64,000 bases of DNA from Adiantum capillus-veneris. Its lineage: Eukaryota; Streptophyta; Polypodiopsida; Polypodiales; Pteridaceae. The stretch is taken from positions 2,224,358 to 2,288,357 of the forward strand of contig CM043959.1 of NCBI GenBank assembly GCA_014529385.2. Direction: 5' to 3'. The notes below the pieces were generated by a model, which was given only the letters and a program-made list of their open reading frames with translations, ran no database searches and was not told where the DNA came from. Below are positions 42,913 to 54,922 of this stretch, in pieces; within the stretch, counting starts at the first letter, position 1, and every line of letters begins with the position of its first letter. Position numbers and translations under genes: made by a program.

Positions 42913-45900
42913 ATGAAAAAAAATGCTAACTTCGGACTACTGAGTGCAACAGGATCTATGGCAGCCGCGAAGTCACCGGCAAAGAAGAAAAGAATGACCG
43001 TTAAGGATTACCTAGAAGAAGTGGAGCCCTTCATCATACCAGAAGGAACACTAAAGCCCACCAGCACATGGATCCAAGAAGATCTGCTAGAGTCCAACAA
43101 CCTAAAGATCTACCAAGGAGTGTTCAAAGACACTGAAGGGGATATGATCAAGCTACCAATGCTATCGCGGGAACTCAATGAGTTCGTAAGAAGCAAGATG
43201 GCCAGGTACTTGGAGAAGATTGACCTCCACAACTATTTTAATGCAGTGCCGGCGGGGGTTGACATAAAGAGAGTCTGGGAGTTCGTGACAACAATAAAAG
43301 AAGATGGAGTGGCCAGAGTAACCGATCTGCAAGGTAGGCCAAAAACAGAAATAGTCATCACCGAGCAAGTTGTAGCAGATGCACTAGACCTCTCCAACAA
43401 GGGGGATAGTGTAACTAAAAGAAGAGATGATGTCAAGGTGTACACTGAGAAGAAAAATAACTATACTTTTGAAGATATTGCCAACCCAAAAGTGGAAATC
43501 ATGAATCAGGTGTACAACCAATACTTCCATATATGTACGAAGCGTCCATAAAAATATAGAATGCCGCCAGGAGCAATTGCCACGACATTTACTTGGGCAA
43601 TGATGAAGAGCACTCCAAGGCTAATCAATTATGCAGCATATATATATGACAACCTAGTGAAGATGGGTAACAAGAAGCCCACATATATTGTGCCAGGAGA
43701 ACTAATCACTAAGGTGATTTATGGGGCATTGCACGCGAAAGGAAGATGGCCTGACTCTCCATCACAAAACGATTGGCTGAGGCTCAAAGAAGACAAAGAA
43801 GACGAGCCACAAAAAACACCAAGGGTTGCCACAAGATTGAAAAGACGGCTAGAGCCGGTTCAAGAAGAGCAGCCAGAGCAAAAGAAGGGAAAGAAAGAAT
43901 TTTCCAAGTTCCAGAAAAAGAGACAAAGCCACAAAAAGCGGCAAGACTAGAGCAGTTGATGGAGAGCTTCAGAGCAGAAAGGGCCCTTAAAGGCGATTTG
44001 AGTGAACTCTAGAAGCCGTCTCTAGAAGCAATGTCGGGATCATCCCGAAGGGTGCAAAGAGACAGATCCAAAGATTACATTAAAAATTTTGAGATTCTTG
44101 ATGCCGCATCAGAAAATATTCCACATGTACCTTTTATAGAAGAGGAAGTAGAGTAAGTACGACAGAAACTGCTAGACAAGCAAGAGAGCCAAGAGAGAGA
44201 AAGGAAGACAAAGGCAGACCGAGATTTAAAGAAGAAGCCTACATCTCTACCGGCCAGCCCTGAGTCCAGCCCACCACCCTCACCACCTCCTCATAGCCCT
44301 CCACAAGAAGACAAAGAGAAACAAGACAAACCAGAAGAACAAGAAGAGGCCAAGCAAGAGCAGAGCCAGGAGCACAAACCAAAGGAAAAGGCTAAGCCTC
44401 GAAGTGGGCAACCAGAGCCAAATGAGTCATATAACACATTTCTGGACCTTCTAGATGTAGGATACACAAAAGAAGAGGCTGCCACAGTCGCATTCGACTT
44501 GGAAAGCACAAGGCCTAAGGATCAAATGCAAAGCATCAGATTAGTAGAACTAAAGGAGATGGCCACAGATACAGTGGACCTGCACCCGCCCTCCAATGAT
44601 TGGGATGTGGTGATGACAAAGTTAACTGGGTTAAGAGCGCAGTCCATGGCCTCAGAAAGTGAGACGGCAACTCTCAAGGCCACTGAAGTGAAGATAAAGC
44701 TGGAAGTAGACTCTTTACAAAGACAAAGTCAAAGGCAGAAAGAGAGAGAAGCGGAGCTACAGGCCAGGAGCTACAGGCCAGTCTAGCAAAGGCATTGCAA
44801 AGATTCCAAGAAATGGAAAAAGAAAATCAGGCAGCAACCCAAAGAATTCAAGGAGCAAAGAGGAGTGTAAGCAACTCAGCAAATCATTGATAGATGCAGA
44901 GAGGGAAAGGGATAACCTGACCCTACACCTGGCTGAGGAGTCCAAAGAAGTTGAAGCAATGCGAAACGCCAAAGAAAAGGTGGAGATAGATCAAGAAGCT
45001 AGCCAAGATGAGGTCCTGGAGCTCAAGGACCAGCTTAAAGTGAAAGATCAAACCATCCAGAGGCTATCGGCATCTCTTGCCAGAGTCAGAGCTACTAGCT
45101 CGACTCACATCACTACGGAAAGCCAAATTTATGAAGATCAGATGCAAGAACTTCAGAAAGAGCTGACTCTAGAGAAAAAGCAACGATTGATGATGGCAGA
45201 AGGGTCAATTGTTATGCAAACACGAATGGAAGAAGAACAAAAATCCATGCAAGAGGAATTAGAAAGTATCAAAAGAAAGCTCGAGGAGGCGGAGAAGATA
45301 AACACCGAGTTGAACGACCTCCTCGTAAACATGGGAGAAGCTAAAACAGGAAAACAGAAACTCCTAAAGTAGATTGAGGAGCTGAGAGGACAGCAAGCCG
45401 GAGAGCAAGAAGGCACAGGGCCAGCGGCCACTGAGGGCATAGATTTAGAAAATGTGGCAGATCCTGTGGACACACCTATGCAAAAGGGAATCCTAGTAGG
45501 ATCCTCTCAAGAGCCACAAAATCTGACACAGGAAGAGGAAGAAAATCTGCATAAAGCAATAGAGGTGGAGATGAGAGAGACGAATAAGGAAGCCTTGGAA
45601 TGGGAGCAGAGGGTTTTCAAATCCATGACCATCCAGAAGATTGACGCCAGCAACCTCAGGTGCGAATGGCTTCAACCCTCTCTCCCATATCCTTTGTTAA
45701 AGGATGAAGCTGCCACCATCAATAAGAGGATTAGAGAAGAGCCGACAGTGCCACTCTACAACACAGATATCTCCCATCCAAAAGGGGTCAGGTTAATAGT
45801 TGACTCTCAGCCAAAATGGAGGAAGGCGTGGCTGACGAAGTACCCACAGTACCTAATCCATTTGGTAGAGGCACCCAAAAACATCAGAGACAACCTCAGC

Positions 45901-46401
45901 TTTTGTCCTCTACCAAGGATCAGGACATGGAAGGCCCAGGAGATATTACAAAGGAGCCAACCCACTTGGTTGAATTATCCTAAGCTGTCGGGCTTGAAGG
46001 CAGGTGAGAGAATAAGTGTCCAATACATGGTGAAAACCCTAACGGGTGCCATAAAATTGTTCACTGGCTCACCTGACCTTACTTGCATCATGATGAAGAA
46101 AATCTGCAAAACTCTTTTAGCAGTATTTGAGACATTCAAGCAAGGCCAGGTGATAGACAGTATCTTCTTCTTCCAAGATACTTACAGATGTGCCTATGAT
46201 CTGTCTGGTCAGCCTTCCAAGGAGGTGATACATGCATTGTATCAAAGGATAATGTTTCTGTCATCCTATCACCTCCAGGCCTTTGAAGAAGCATTCTACA
46301 CCAGCTTCTTCACCATAAACATTGATATTTTTGGCCCAACAATGATGAATCTACATGCAAGATATGAATCGCTGCTCAAGATGCGCGATACCATAAGATG
46401 A
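42913..46401 (+). pseudogene. ORF X: large unrecognised protein between integrase and 3' LTR
   Basis: Following the frames gives about 1160 residues. The N-terminal 350 (42913-43950) are globular, with PFIIPEGTLKPTSTWI, LSRELNEFVRSKM, GRPKTEIVITEQVVADALDL and FTWAMMKSTPRLINYAAYI. A Pro/Glu/Lys-rich stretch follows (44200-44400), then a long coiled coil (44650-45370), then a globular C-terminus of about 270 residues (RCEWLQPSLPYPLL, WRKAWLTKYPQYLIHLVEAP, SYHLQAFEEAFYTSFF). No signal peptide or membrane helix is evident, so it is not env-like. Stops at 43549, 44010, 44155 and 45370 and two frame changes break it. The N-terminus weakly recalls the putative plant transposon protein domain of some legume elements; I am not sure. 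Confidence 0.72.
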
Positions 46402-46439
46402 AGAAGTAGCTCAACGGCCATGTCGGGGACGACATGAGC

Positions 46440-46453
46440 AAGGAGGGGGGGAG
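46440..46453 (+). promoter_or_regulatory. Polypurine tract, copy B
   Basis: AAGGAGGGGGGGAG directly before TGTTAGAAGC of the 3' LTR. Confidence 0.85.
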
Positions 46454-47323
46454 TGTTAGAAGCTAGATACACCCTATGGAAACTGACTTCTCGGCAGATT
46501 ATCATTTTTTTTGTAATTACTCATTTATTATCAGATGATAGTTAGATTGAGTAGATGGTTGATTTGGAACTTTAGGGTTTGAAAATTGTAAGGTATTTAT
46601 ACCACTTTTTGACCTTAATGAAAGACCTTTTGTCATTTTTAAGAAGTTTTGAAGTCTATGAGTGAGCGTACTGTGTACGAGAGAGAGTGTGAGATTCATC
46701 TTGATGCTACATGTGCACCGGTGGTCGGAATCGAGTGAGGAGAAGTGCAGCGTGTTGCCCCTAACGAGAGCTACGTGTCGATACCTACATTGCGCGCGTA
46801 TTGTCCGGTTTTGCGAGCTCCTTCTATGAGCTTCATCTAGTGATTTGGTGAGCATACGTTGTCCGATTTTGTATTGCATCATATCCACGCGTTCACATTG
46901 AGTAGAGCTACACATTAAGCACTTTAGATTTCAGAAACAAAGACCTGCAAATTTCGGCCAGATATCCTACGTGATTTTGCACTGGGTATTTTGGGTTGGG
47001 ATTTCGGTTCATAGACCTTAGGGAGAGCGACCTATTGGTGTTAGTAGGGTCTCCTTCAAGTTCTGTGGTGTTTCGAGATTGTTTGATGGGTGTTCGGCTC
47101 TAGAAAGCGTTGTAGGAAGTTTCCTCTTATGCACTCTTGAAGGCTGTGACTTAGACATTGGGTAGAGACCTCTGTAGGAATTAGTTAGGAGTTAGTCGAG
47201 TGTAGGTTGACACCTTATACTTTCTTCCATGCGCATGCAGGTCGAGCTTCGTCCTTAGCTGACATTAATATGTTAGGTGAGTTCTCGTTGTGCTGACATT
47301 TGTCGCGGCGTATCCGTCCAACA
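46454..47323 (+). repeat. 3' LTR of copy B
   Basis: Starts TGTTAGAAGC and ends CGTCCAACA before CACAT. TATTTATA lies at 46593-46600 and a half-palindrome AGATATCCTACGTG at 46960-46973. The final 59 bp (47265-47323) are missing from the 5' LTR. Base changes against the 5' LTR are scattered, more than between the LTRs of C, fitting B being older. Confidence 0.88.
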
Positions 47324-47328
47324 CACAT
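47324..47328. repeat. Target-site duplication, right (CACAT)
   Basis: CACAT followed by CATTCTAGAGAGG, the expected continuation of the satellite unit broken at 18539. Confidence 0.85.
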
Positions 47329-48990
47329 CATTCTAGAGAGGAATCTATGGCCGTAAGTCAATAGGGTGGACTATGTGTCAATGTAGAAGCTCTCAAAGAG
47401 CATTTGGGCCATTCAAGGGCACCAACATATGCACTATAGTAGCCCTATGGCCCTATAACCATAGGATCCTATTTGCAAATAGAAATCCTATGACCATAGG
47501 ATCTCTATTTGCAAAAGAGAGCAAGCTATTGCCCTTGAGCTTATGAATTGGCACCCTATGGTTCTTGGTCCATAGGAACTCTCATTGTAAGAGAGGGAAA
47601 CAACCTATGGCCCTATGTCCATAGGATCTCACATCATACTAAAGGGAACTCTATGGCCCCCAGCCATAGGGTGGACTAGGTGTATGTAGAAGCTCTCAAA
47701 GAGCCTTTGGGTTCCTGATATTATACATTGGTTCCCTATGGCCCTAAGGCCATATGATCGCACATCATACTAGAGAGGAACCTATGGCCTTAAGGATAGA
47801 GGATGGCCTAGGGGTCAATGTATAAGCTCTCAAAGAGCATTTAGGATATTCAAGGGCACCAACATATATACTACAATATCCCTATGGCCCTAGGATCTCT
47901 ATTTTCAATAGAGAGAAACCTATGAACCTTGAGTTTATGCATTGGCGCCCTATGGCCCTAGATGCATATGATCTCTTACTAGAATACAAGAAAATAGCAT
48001 ATGGCCCTTGACGTTATACATTAGAGCCTTATGGTCCTAAGTCCATAGGATCTCACATCATACTAAAGTGAACTTGATGGCCCTATGTGTCAATGTAGAA
48101 GCTCTCAAAGAGACTCTGGTCCCTTGAGCTTATACATTGGTATGCTATGGCCCTAAGGCAACAGGGTCTCACATTATACTAGAGAGGAACCCATGGCCTT
48201 CAAGCTAGAGGATAACCTAGGGGTCATGTAGAATCTCTCAAAGAGAATTTGGGCCATTCAAGGGTACCAACATATGCACTACAGTAGCCTTGTGTTCCTA
48301 CCATAGGATCTCTATTTGCACTAGAGAGCAACCTATGAACCTTGAGCTTATGCATTGGCACCCTGTGGCCCTAGGTCCATAGGATCTTTGGCTGGAAGGG
48401 AGGAAACAACCTATGGCCCTTGACCTTACATTGGCACCTTATGGCCCTAAGTCCATAAGATCTCACATCATACTAAAGGACACTCTATGGCCCTAGGGCC
48501 ATAGGGTGAATAGGTGTCAATTTAGAAGCTCTCAAAGATCCTTTGGGACCTTCAGCTTATACATTGGTATCCTATGGTCCTAAGTCCATAGGATCTCACA
48601 TCATACTAGAGAGGAACCTATGGCCTTAAGGTTAGAGGACGGTGTAGGATTCAATGTAGAAGCTCTTAAAGAGCATTTGGGTCATTCAAGGGCACTAACA
48701 TATGCACTTCAGTGGACCTATGAACTTAGGACCATAGGATATCTATTTTCAATAGAGAGAAACCTATGGTCCTTGAGATTTTTCATTGGAACCTTGGGGC
48801 CCTAGGTCCATAGGATCTCTCACTGGAATAGAGGCAAGCAACCTATGGCCCTTCACCTTGTACATTGCCACTTTATGGCCCTAGGTCCATAGGATCTCAC
48901 ATCATACTAAAGGGCTCTCTATGGTGCACCATGGAAGCCCTATGGCCCTAGGGCCATAGGATCTCTCTTTACAATAGAGGAAAACCTTTA
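47329..48990. repeat. Palindromic satellite, right part
   Basis: Continues 18081-18539. Each higher-order unit is about 410-440 bp, judged from GGATGGCCTAGGGG-type landmarks near 47801, 48210 and 48637. Inside it are seven or so shorter units with the palindrome CCTATGGCCCTAGGGCCATAGG or relatives and the words GGATCTC, CATCATACTA and GTAGAAGCTCT. A short open frame (48620-48805) lies in the repeat and is not a gene. Confidence 0.9.
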
Positions 48991-49420
48991 ATATATTCCT
49001 AGTACAGATGCAGCTTTTGAAATTCTAGTAGTTCTAGGCTTACGATTGAGGTCACAGTTTAGAAATAAACTAGAAGGAAACGGGGTTTTTTTCCACTACA
49101 TGCATTGTCATGTAGACATCGTTGTGCACATATGTTGCACCCATAAATATAGGCATCGACTAATAAAGGAAAGATTATAATCCAATGTGGTCCTGATCTC
49201 CGTGCACCTCTAGAGTGAGGTGTGAGGGGATTGAGCATGGCTAGAGAATACGAGGTAGTTTACACTGTGCAACATTAGAGACATCTATGCCACTCAACGG
49301 CACCTATATCGAAACCATCTTGACAAAATATATGTTGTTGTTTTTACAAAAAATGGCACCTAAGAGAATGTCAAAGTCAGTTAATGCAACATGCTTAACA
49401 CCAAGTCCCTGGTATCTAGA
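48991..49420. other. Unassigned sequence
   Basis: No gene, repeat or element end recognised between the satellite and the degenerate frame that follows. Confidence 0.5.
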
Positions 49421-50341
49421 TTTTTAGATACCAAATGGTGGAAGTGATGAGAGGGTCCATTTATTCTTTCTAGATAAAGAGCAACTTCCCTTCAAATACT
49501 GTGGATTTGTTAAGGAGCTAAAGAAAGATTGTTGAGATATTGATATGTCTCCATGTCTTGGAGTAAAGCTACTCAATGGTGATTCCTAATTGTTGGAGCA
49601 TGTGGCCTTTTCTCAAGGCTTGGTGAAGTTTGATTGTGATGGATTGTCAATGCCAAAAGCAGCGTGGGTAGATCTTATAGTGGACACTCCAAGTGAGAAC
49701 TTCATGGACATATATATTGAGGGCTTTAAGAAATTCACTTAGTATTTTGGTAAATTGAGAAGCACAAACAAGAATAAGAAGTGGAAGAATGACGATATAG
49801 GTGAAGTAGGTCAAGCTAAGACTCACAAGGAGAGTGAGAATCCCTCAAAGAAAATAGTACAGATGTGGCCCAAGAAGATCTTTCAATTATACCCTTAGAG
49901 ACTCACCAAGCAGGACATGTCAATTAACCTGTAACCCCCACAATTTAAACCCCCTCTGTGGAAGTGGTCATGGACTCAACCTTCTTAGCTGTGCTAAACT
50001 CTATTGTACAACTAAAAGAAAAAGATCTTGATAAAGAAGCTGTAAAAACTTCTAAGATTGGTTGGATGGATATGTTGGAATTGCACACTATTTTAAATTT
50101 GGAGTGCATTTTATCAAATTGATCCCAATTGACCAATGCAACCTTGCACGAGAAACCTACAGATGTAGATATGTATGTGAAATACCTTTTGAAGCAGTTT
50201 GGAAGGCACTCTAGAATAGACCCCACTCCAAGAGACCAGCTCCAGTATAATCCAATTACAAAAATGACTCTCCAAACAACTGAAGTGCATGGAGACAAGC
50301 TAGCAACATACCACTATTGAACTCTCTCTGGCCAACATTCC
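49421..50341 (+). pseudogene. Degenerate unknown reading frame, left of the copia insertion
   Basis: Plus-strand segments read like protein with many stops: VHLFFLDKEQLPFKYCGFVKELKK, HVAFSQGLVKFDCDGLSMPKAAWVDLIVDTP, and YVKYLLKQFGRHSRIDPTPR near 50170-50230. I do not recognise the family. The copia element interrupts it. It may be an old transposon ORF or a host pseudogene. Confidence 0.3.
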
Positions 50342-50566
50342 TGTTGGAATTAGGGTTGCAAAGAAATGCACACATCTTGGAGAAGACAAAGGAAGCTCAA
50401 GGCACACAATAGAGAGTGTGTTAGTTAGTGTGCAATGGAAAGATGGATAGCCCTAGAGTGATGGGCATATATACAATGCACGGGGGAAAACCTCCTAAAG
50501 AGGGAAAAAATACCCCAGCGGTCCTAGTATGTTCACACACATCACTACCACATGTATATGGTAACA
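50342..50566 (-). repeat. 3' LTR of the copia element
   Basis: On the plus strand starts TGTTGGAATT and ends GGTAACA. It matches 55286-55515 with a few changes. It includes ACAATGCACGGGGGAAAACC and a purine tract. Confidence 0.9.
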
Positions 50567-50641
50567 AATCCTCCCTGGAGTGATGCGGTGAACGAAAGTT
50601 GGCACATGAGTAAAGGGAACTGCCATGCCCTGAGGACATGA

Positions 50642-51240
50642 TCAGTCCACAAAGGGGAGTAAGCCCAAAGATTTGCAAAAAGCTTCAAAATTCTTACGAG
50701 ATAATGCCTTTATGGAAAGATCTCCAAGGTTGTCCTGTGTTGGCACATAAGCCAAGCTGATCTCTCCTACTGAGAGCCTCTCCGTGACATAGTGGTAATG
50801 CACCTCAATGTGCTTTGTGCAAGCATGAAAAATTGGGTTCCTTGCAACTGCAAATGCACTCTGACTGTCAATGTAGATAGTGTTGGAAGTGTCCTGTCCA
50901 ACACCCAAATCAGCCATAAGGCGTTTGAGCCATACACACTCAATCATTCCTATGAAGACTGCCCTGTACTTGGCCTCACAACTAGAAGTGGCCACAGTAG
51001 CTTTCTTCTTGCTTAACCATGATATACATGAACTGCCAAGCATGAAACAAAAACCACTTGTGGACACTCGCGTGTCAAAACAACCAGCCCAATTTGAGTC
51101 CAAAAAAGCATGTAAGTCTAGTGGTAATGATCCCCCCTTGGAATAAAACAGCCAAGATGTAAAGTGCCACTAAGGTAGCAGAAAATCCTCTTGACAGCCT
51201 GCCAATGCTTAGACCCTGGGCTATGCATAAATCTGCTAAC
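50642..51240 (-). pseudogene. Copia RNase H
   Basis: The minus strand encodes MDSNWAGCFDTRVSTSGFC, ISWLSKKKATVATSSCEAKYRA, then IYIDSQSAFAVARNPIFHA and THRKHIEVHYHYV-like sequence. The first Asp and the Asp of IDSQSA are kept. SSCEAKY replaces the usual SSTEAEY, but the catalytic Glu is retained. A short stretch toward RT (51104-51240) needs another frame. It ends in LGLLPFVD. Confidence 0.85.
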
Positions 51241-52136
51241 CTATGAGACTACAAACTGAATATCCGGCCTTGTGTTGCATACATAAATGAGGCATCCAAC
51301 AACAATTTGATAAAGAGTGACATCAGCAGGATCACCAACATCATGAAGACTCAATTTTAAACCTATTTCCATGGTAGTGGCAATAGGTTTGAAATCCTCA
51401 AGTCCAAACTTACACAGCAATGTCTCTATGTAAATTTTCTGACACAAGGAAATACCGCCATCACACTGCTTAAACTGTATGCCCAAGTAATGATGCAACA
51501 GCCCCAAATCTTTCATCTTGAAAGTAGCATTCAAATCAGCCTTAAATTCAGCAATATGTCTCTCATTTGGTCCAGTGATCAGCAAATCATCTACATAAAG
51601 AACCACAATGAGAAGTACATCACCTTCACACTTTACATACAATGTGCTTTTTGTTGGACTGTTATGAAAGCCTCGTTTGACCAAATGAGTTTCAGCTTTC
51701 TCATACCAAGCATGAGGAGATTGCTTCAACCCATACAAAGCCTTCTTACATCTACACACTTTGTCCTCTTGTCCTTTCATGACAAAACCGCGAGGTTGCG
51801 TTACATAAACTTCCTCAAATATGTCACCATTCAAGAAAGAAGTAACAATACCTGATTGATGTACATCCCAACCAAAATGAGCTTCCAATGCACATAGAAA
51901 ACACACAGTAGTCATACAACAAGTGGGAGAAAAAGTCTCTTCATAATCTATGCCTTTTTGTTGTGCATAACTCTTTGCAACAAATCGAGCCTTATGGCAA
52001 TCCTCTCACCATCCGGCTTGCGTTTCAACTTGTAAACCCACTTCATACCAATGGCCTTTTTTCCAAGAGGCAAATCACATAAAGTCCATGTGTCATTTTC
52101 TATAAGTGCATCATATTCTGATTGCATGGTAGCCAT
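51241..52136 (-). pseudogene. Copia reverse transcriptase
   Basis: Two frames joined near 51930. The first has MQSEYDALIENDTWTLCDLP and IGMKWVYKLKRKPDG. The second has GWDVHQSGIVTSFLNGDIFEEVYV, KKALYGLKQSPHAWY, VVLYVDDLLITG with an intact YVDD box, and LHHYLGIQF. The usual DV.TAFL reads SGIVTSFL. It ends in a stop after RPDIQFVVS. The frame change and stops show decay. Confidence 0.9.
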
Positions 52137-52960
52137 CCAATTTTTTGAATTCTATGCTTCATCAAAAGACAGATGTTCCTCAACATCATGTAAGCTAGAC
52201 ACAACCAAAGCATAACAATCTGATGCATAAGATGCATGGCCAGAGCCTAAACCAGTACAACTAGACAAGGGTGCATCCAATTTACTGTCACGCAATGTAT
52301 GCAACAGCCATTTTGGCATACCTCTAGCCTGCTCATTTTCAGCCCTTACCTCATCAACTACATCATGTATATCTGCATCAGTAATAGGCTGATCTGTAAC
52401 ATTTTTGGAAACCCCCATAGGCTATACATTTGCCTCATTGGAATTTACATTCGAACTTCCACCACTGAAAAGAGGCAACAAAGTGTCATAAATGTCCTAT
52501 GAGCTTACATTATTGTCTCTAGTACATGACAGCAAGGTTTGAACAGAATCTTCCACGAACACTACATCCGATGAAACCACAATACGCTTTGTTTTCAAAT
52601 GATACAACCTGTAACCTTTGCTTTCAGCACTATAACCAACAAAAATACATTTGACAGCCTTATCATCCAATTTTTTGTGTTGTGTTTGTGGCACCAAAGA
52701 ATATGTTAAACATCCAAAAGCATGCTTGGGCTCAATGGAAGGCTTTCTATCATGCCATTCTTCATATGGAATAATAGACTACAAAGCTTTTGTAGGACAC
52801 CTGTTAAATACATAAGTGGCACACATAATGGCCTCAAGCCAAAAAGAATGCGGCAAAGCTTGACTTTTGACCATACATCGTGCCATTTTCATAAGTGACC
52901 TATTTTCCTTTCAGCAACACCACTTTGTTGAGGTGTATAAGGCACTTTCCATTGGTCTTT
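52137..52960 (-). pseudogene. Copia integrase C-terminal region and spacer
   Basis: On the minus strand, 52697-52497 reads KLDDKAVKCIFVGYSAESKGYRLY, typical of the region between integrase and RT in copia elements. The stretch 52152-52418 is an acidic spacer. The catalytic Glu of integrase is near 52915 in QQSGVAERK. Confidence 0.7.
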
Positions 52961-53226
52961 TATCCCATGACTAGCCAGAATGCATTAAATTCTTGAGACA
53001 TATACTCCCCCCCTTGATTGGAACAGAGGGTGCCCATAGTACATTTTGATACATCATTAGCCATAGCCAGAATTTGTTTGAAGCACATAAAAACTTTGGA
53101 CTTCACTTTAAGCGGAATTGCCCATGCATGCCTGGAGTAATCATCAATGAAAGTCATGAAGTACACGTAATTGCCCAAGGATGGAGTTTGCATGGGCTCA
53201 CAAACATCACTATGCACAAGCTGCAA
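52961..53226 (-). pseudogene. Copia integrase core
   Basis: Minus-strand frame beginning MQLVHSDVCEPMQT with the first catalytic Asp, then YFMTFIDDYSRHAWAIPLK. The second catalytic Asp, normally in SDNGGEY, is Asn here (CSNQGGEY; codon at 53017-53019), which would abolish catalysis. The frame ends in FNAFWLVMG. Confidence 0.85.
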
Positions 53227-54058
53227 TCTGCATGTGGCCCTAACTGAACCACCTTTGGAAACTTAGAATGCTGCTTTTTACCCAAAATACAGCCTTCACA
53301 AACATGTTTGACAGGTGCTTCAAGAGGCGGCAAAGAAGCAACCATATCAGATTTTTGCAAACGCAGCAAACTGGCAAAATTCAGATGCCCAACACGTGCA
53401 TGCCACAGTTTTGCATCTGAAACAGCCTTTGAATATGCAATTGTATTTGCAAAATTTTGTCCACACTTGTCATACAAAGTGAGCTTATGCAGCCCACGGT
53501 ACAAAAGGCCAGATGCAACAATTTGATCACCAAAACTGAGATCATGAACTGTACATTTTTCATCCACAAATTTGGCTACAAGTCCAATTCTAGCAAGTGC
53601 GGATACAGACAAAAGATTCTTCTTGATCCCAGGTACATAAATTGCATCAACAAGTGTAAAGGAACTGTCATTTGCAGCAGTAAGCACAATCTTTCCAACT
53701 CCCTAAACCGGATAAGAGGCATTGTTGGCACAAGTGACTGAATCCCCATGAGGGACAAACTTGAGAGAGGTGAACGATGTGAGGTAATGTGATTTGTAGC
53801 ACCACTATCAAAATACCACACATGTGAATCTATAGCAGCTGACATGCATGCATCATGGACAGCAGGATTGTAAGTGCACTCTCCACTAAAAGCCCATTCT
53901 GCATCAACATCAGCATCACTGTCTCCTTTCATAGAAGACTCAACAATGGCTGCATTTTTAGTGGAACCAGCATTTGTAGTGGAACCAACATTTGCAGTGG
54001 AGCCACCCTCTTTCTTCTTCGCCTCTTTGGCCTTCAGCTTAGGACACTGCTTGATCAA
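53154..54058 (-). pseudogene. Copia protease and GAG-pre-integrase domain
   Basis: The protease motif is HVWYFDSGATNHITSHR, near 53820-53770. A frame change follows, then VDAIYVPGIKKNLLSVSALA. The GAG-pre-integrase domain reads KLWHARVGHLNFASLLRL and CEGCILGKKQHSKF, a complete H-H-C-C set. A Lys-rich zinc-knuckle-like stretch CKANDFLIKQCPKLKAKE precedes it. Confidence 0.85.
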
Positions 54059-54059
54059 A

Positions 54060-54922
54060 AAATCATTAGCTTTACAATAATCTTCTTTTTGCCCTTATCA
54101 CCAAAATTTCCAGACGAATTGATGCCAGCAAAATCATCAGGAACAAAAATTTTGCCACTCGCAGCAGAACCATAAGAAGCGGCTGCATTGCTATTACCAC
54201 CCTTTCTTTGAGAAGCAATAAAAGCCTATTCAACTACACAGTGCCTAGTCCTTTTTTTTTTGGAAAGTGACTCTTGCAACAGCAATGTACATAATGCATC
54301 AAACTTGACAACTTCAGGATTTCCTTGGGTCATAAGTCTCCAAGTACTAACAAAAGTCTCGTACGAATCTGGCAAGGAATCAAGAACAACTTGCACAAGG
54401 GAACTGTCTGAAAATGACTTCACCTGCAAAAATAAGTTTCTCATTAATATCCTTGACACCAGCAAGGAAATTGTCCATATCATCTTCCTCATGCATAGTC
54501 TTCGATTCCAACTCTTTACGCAGCAAAGCAATTTTAGCCTCATTACGGCTTGCATAAAGGCCTGCTAGAATATCCCAAGCCTGTTTTGCACATTTTGCTG
54601 AACGAATGTGAGGAGTAATGGTGTGTTTCACAGACAACACAATCAACACATGAGCCTACGCATCCTTTATATCCCAAGGAGCTTGTTCTACCGTAGGCAA
54701 AACAACTGTAATAGCAGCAATCCTTGCAGCAAGACCTGCAACATCCTCAACATCGCCTACATCCTCAGAACCAGCGCGTACATCAATGCTCTGCACAATA
54801 TTCTAGACGCCCTTTGACACAAGAACATGTTGCATCATGTAAGCCCACATAGGGGCATTGTCCCCATCCAATCTGTCCTTAGCAGCAAACATCTTGAACA
54901 CATCTCTGTTGTTGTCAGCCAT
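54060..54922 (-). pseudogene. Copia gag
   Basis: Starts with MADNNRDVFKMFAAKDRLDG at 54922 and stops after 39 residues. The frame resumes with HTITPHIRSAKCAKQAWDIL, ARNEAKIALLRKELESKTMHEEDDMDNF and VQVVLDSLPDSYETFVSTW. These are the UBN2-like gag features. At least three interruptions occur. Confidence 0.85.

Larger units (their letters stand above)
18540..47323 (+). mobile_element. Complete giant Ty3/gypsy-like element, copy B
   Basis: Flanked by the 5-bp duplication CACAT (18535-18539 and 47324-47328) inside a satellite whose unbroken unit is visible elsewhere. It is 28.8 kb with the nested element C and about 19.5 kb without it. It has LTRs of about 0.87 kb, a tRNA-type primer site, a polypurine tract, gag, protease, RT, RNase H, doubled H2C2, integrase, a second retropepsin-like domain, two palindrome arrays and ORF X. 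The coding frame is broken by a limited number of stops and frameshifts. The size and the two extra 3' genes are unusual for Ty3/gypsy. Confidence 0.9.

Noticed and set aside
42913-46401. Retroviral envelope-like protein
   Set aside because: Position fits, but there is no signal peptide or membrane segment, and the protein is coiled-coil and highly charged.
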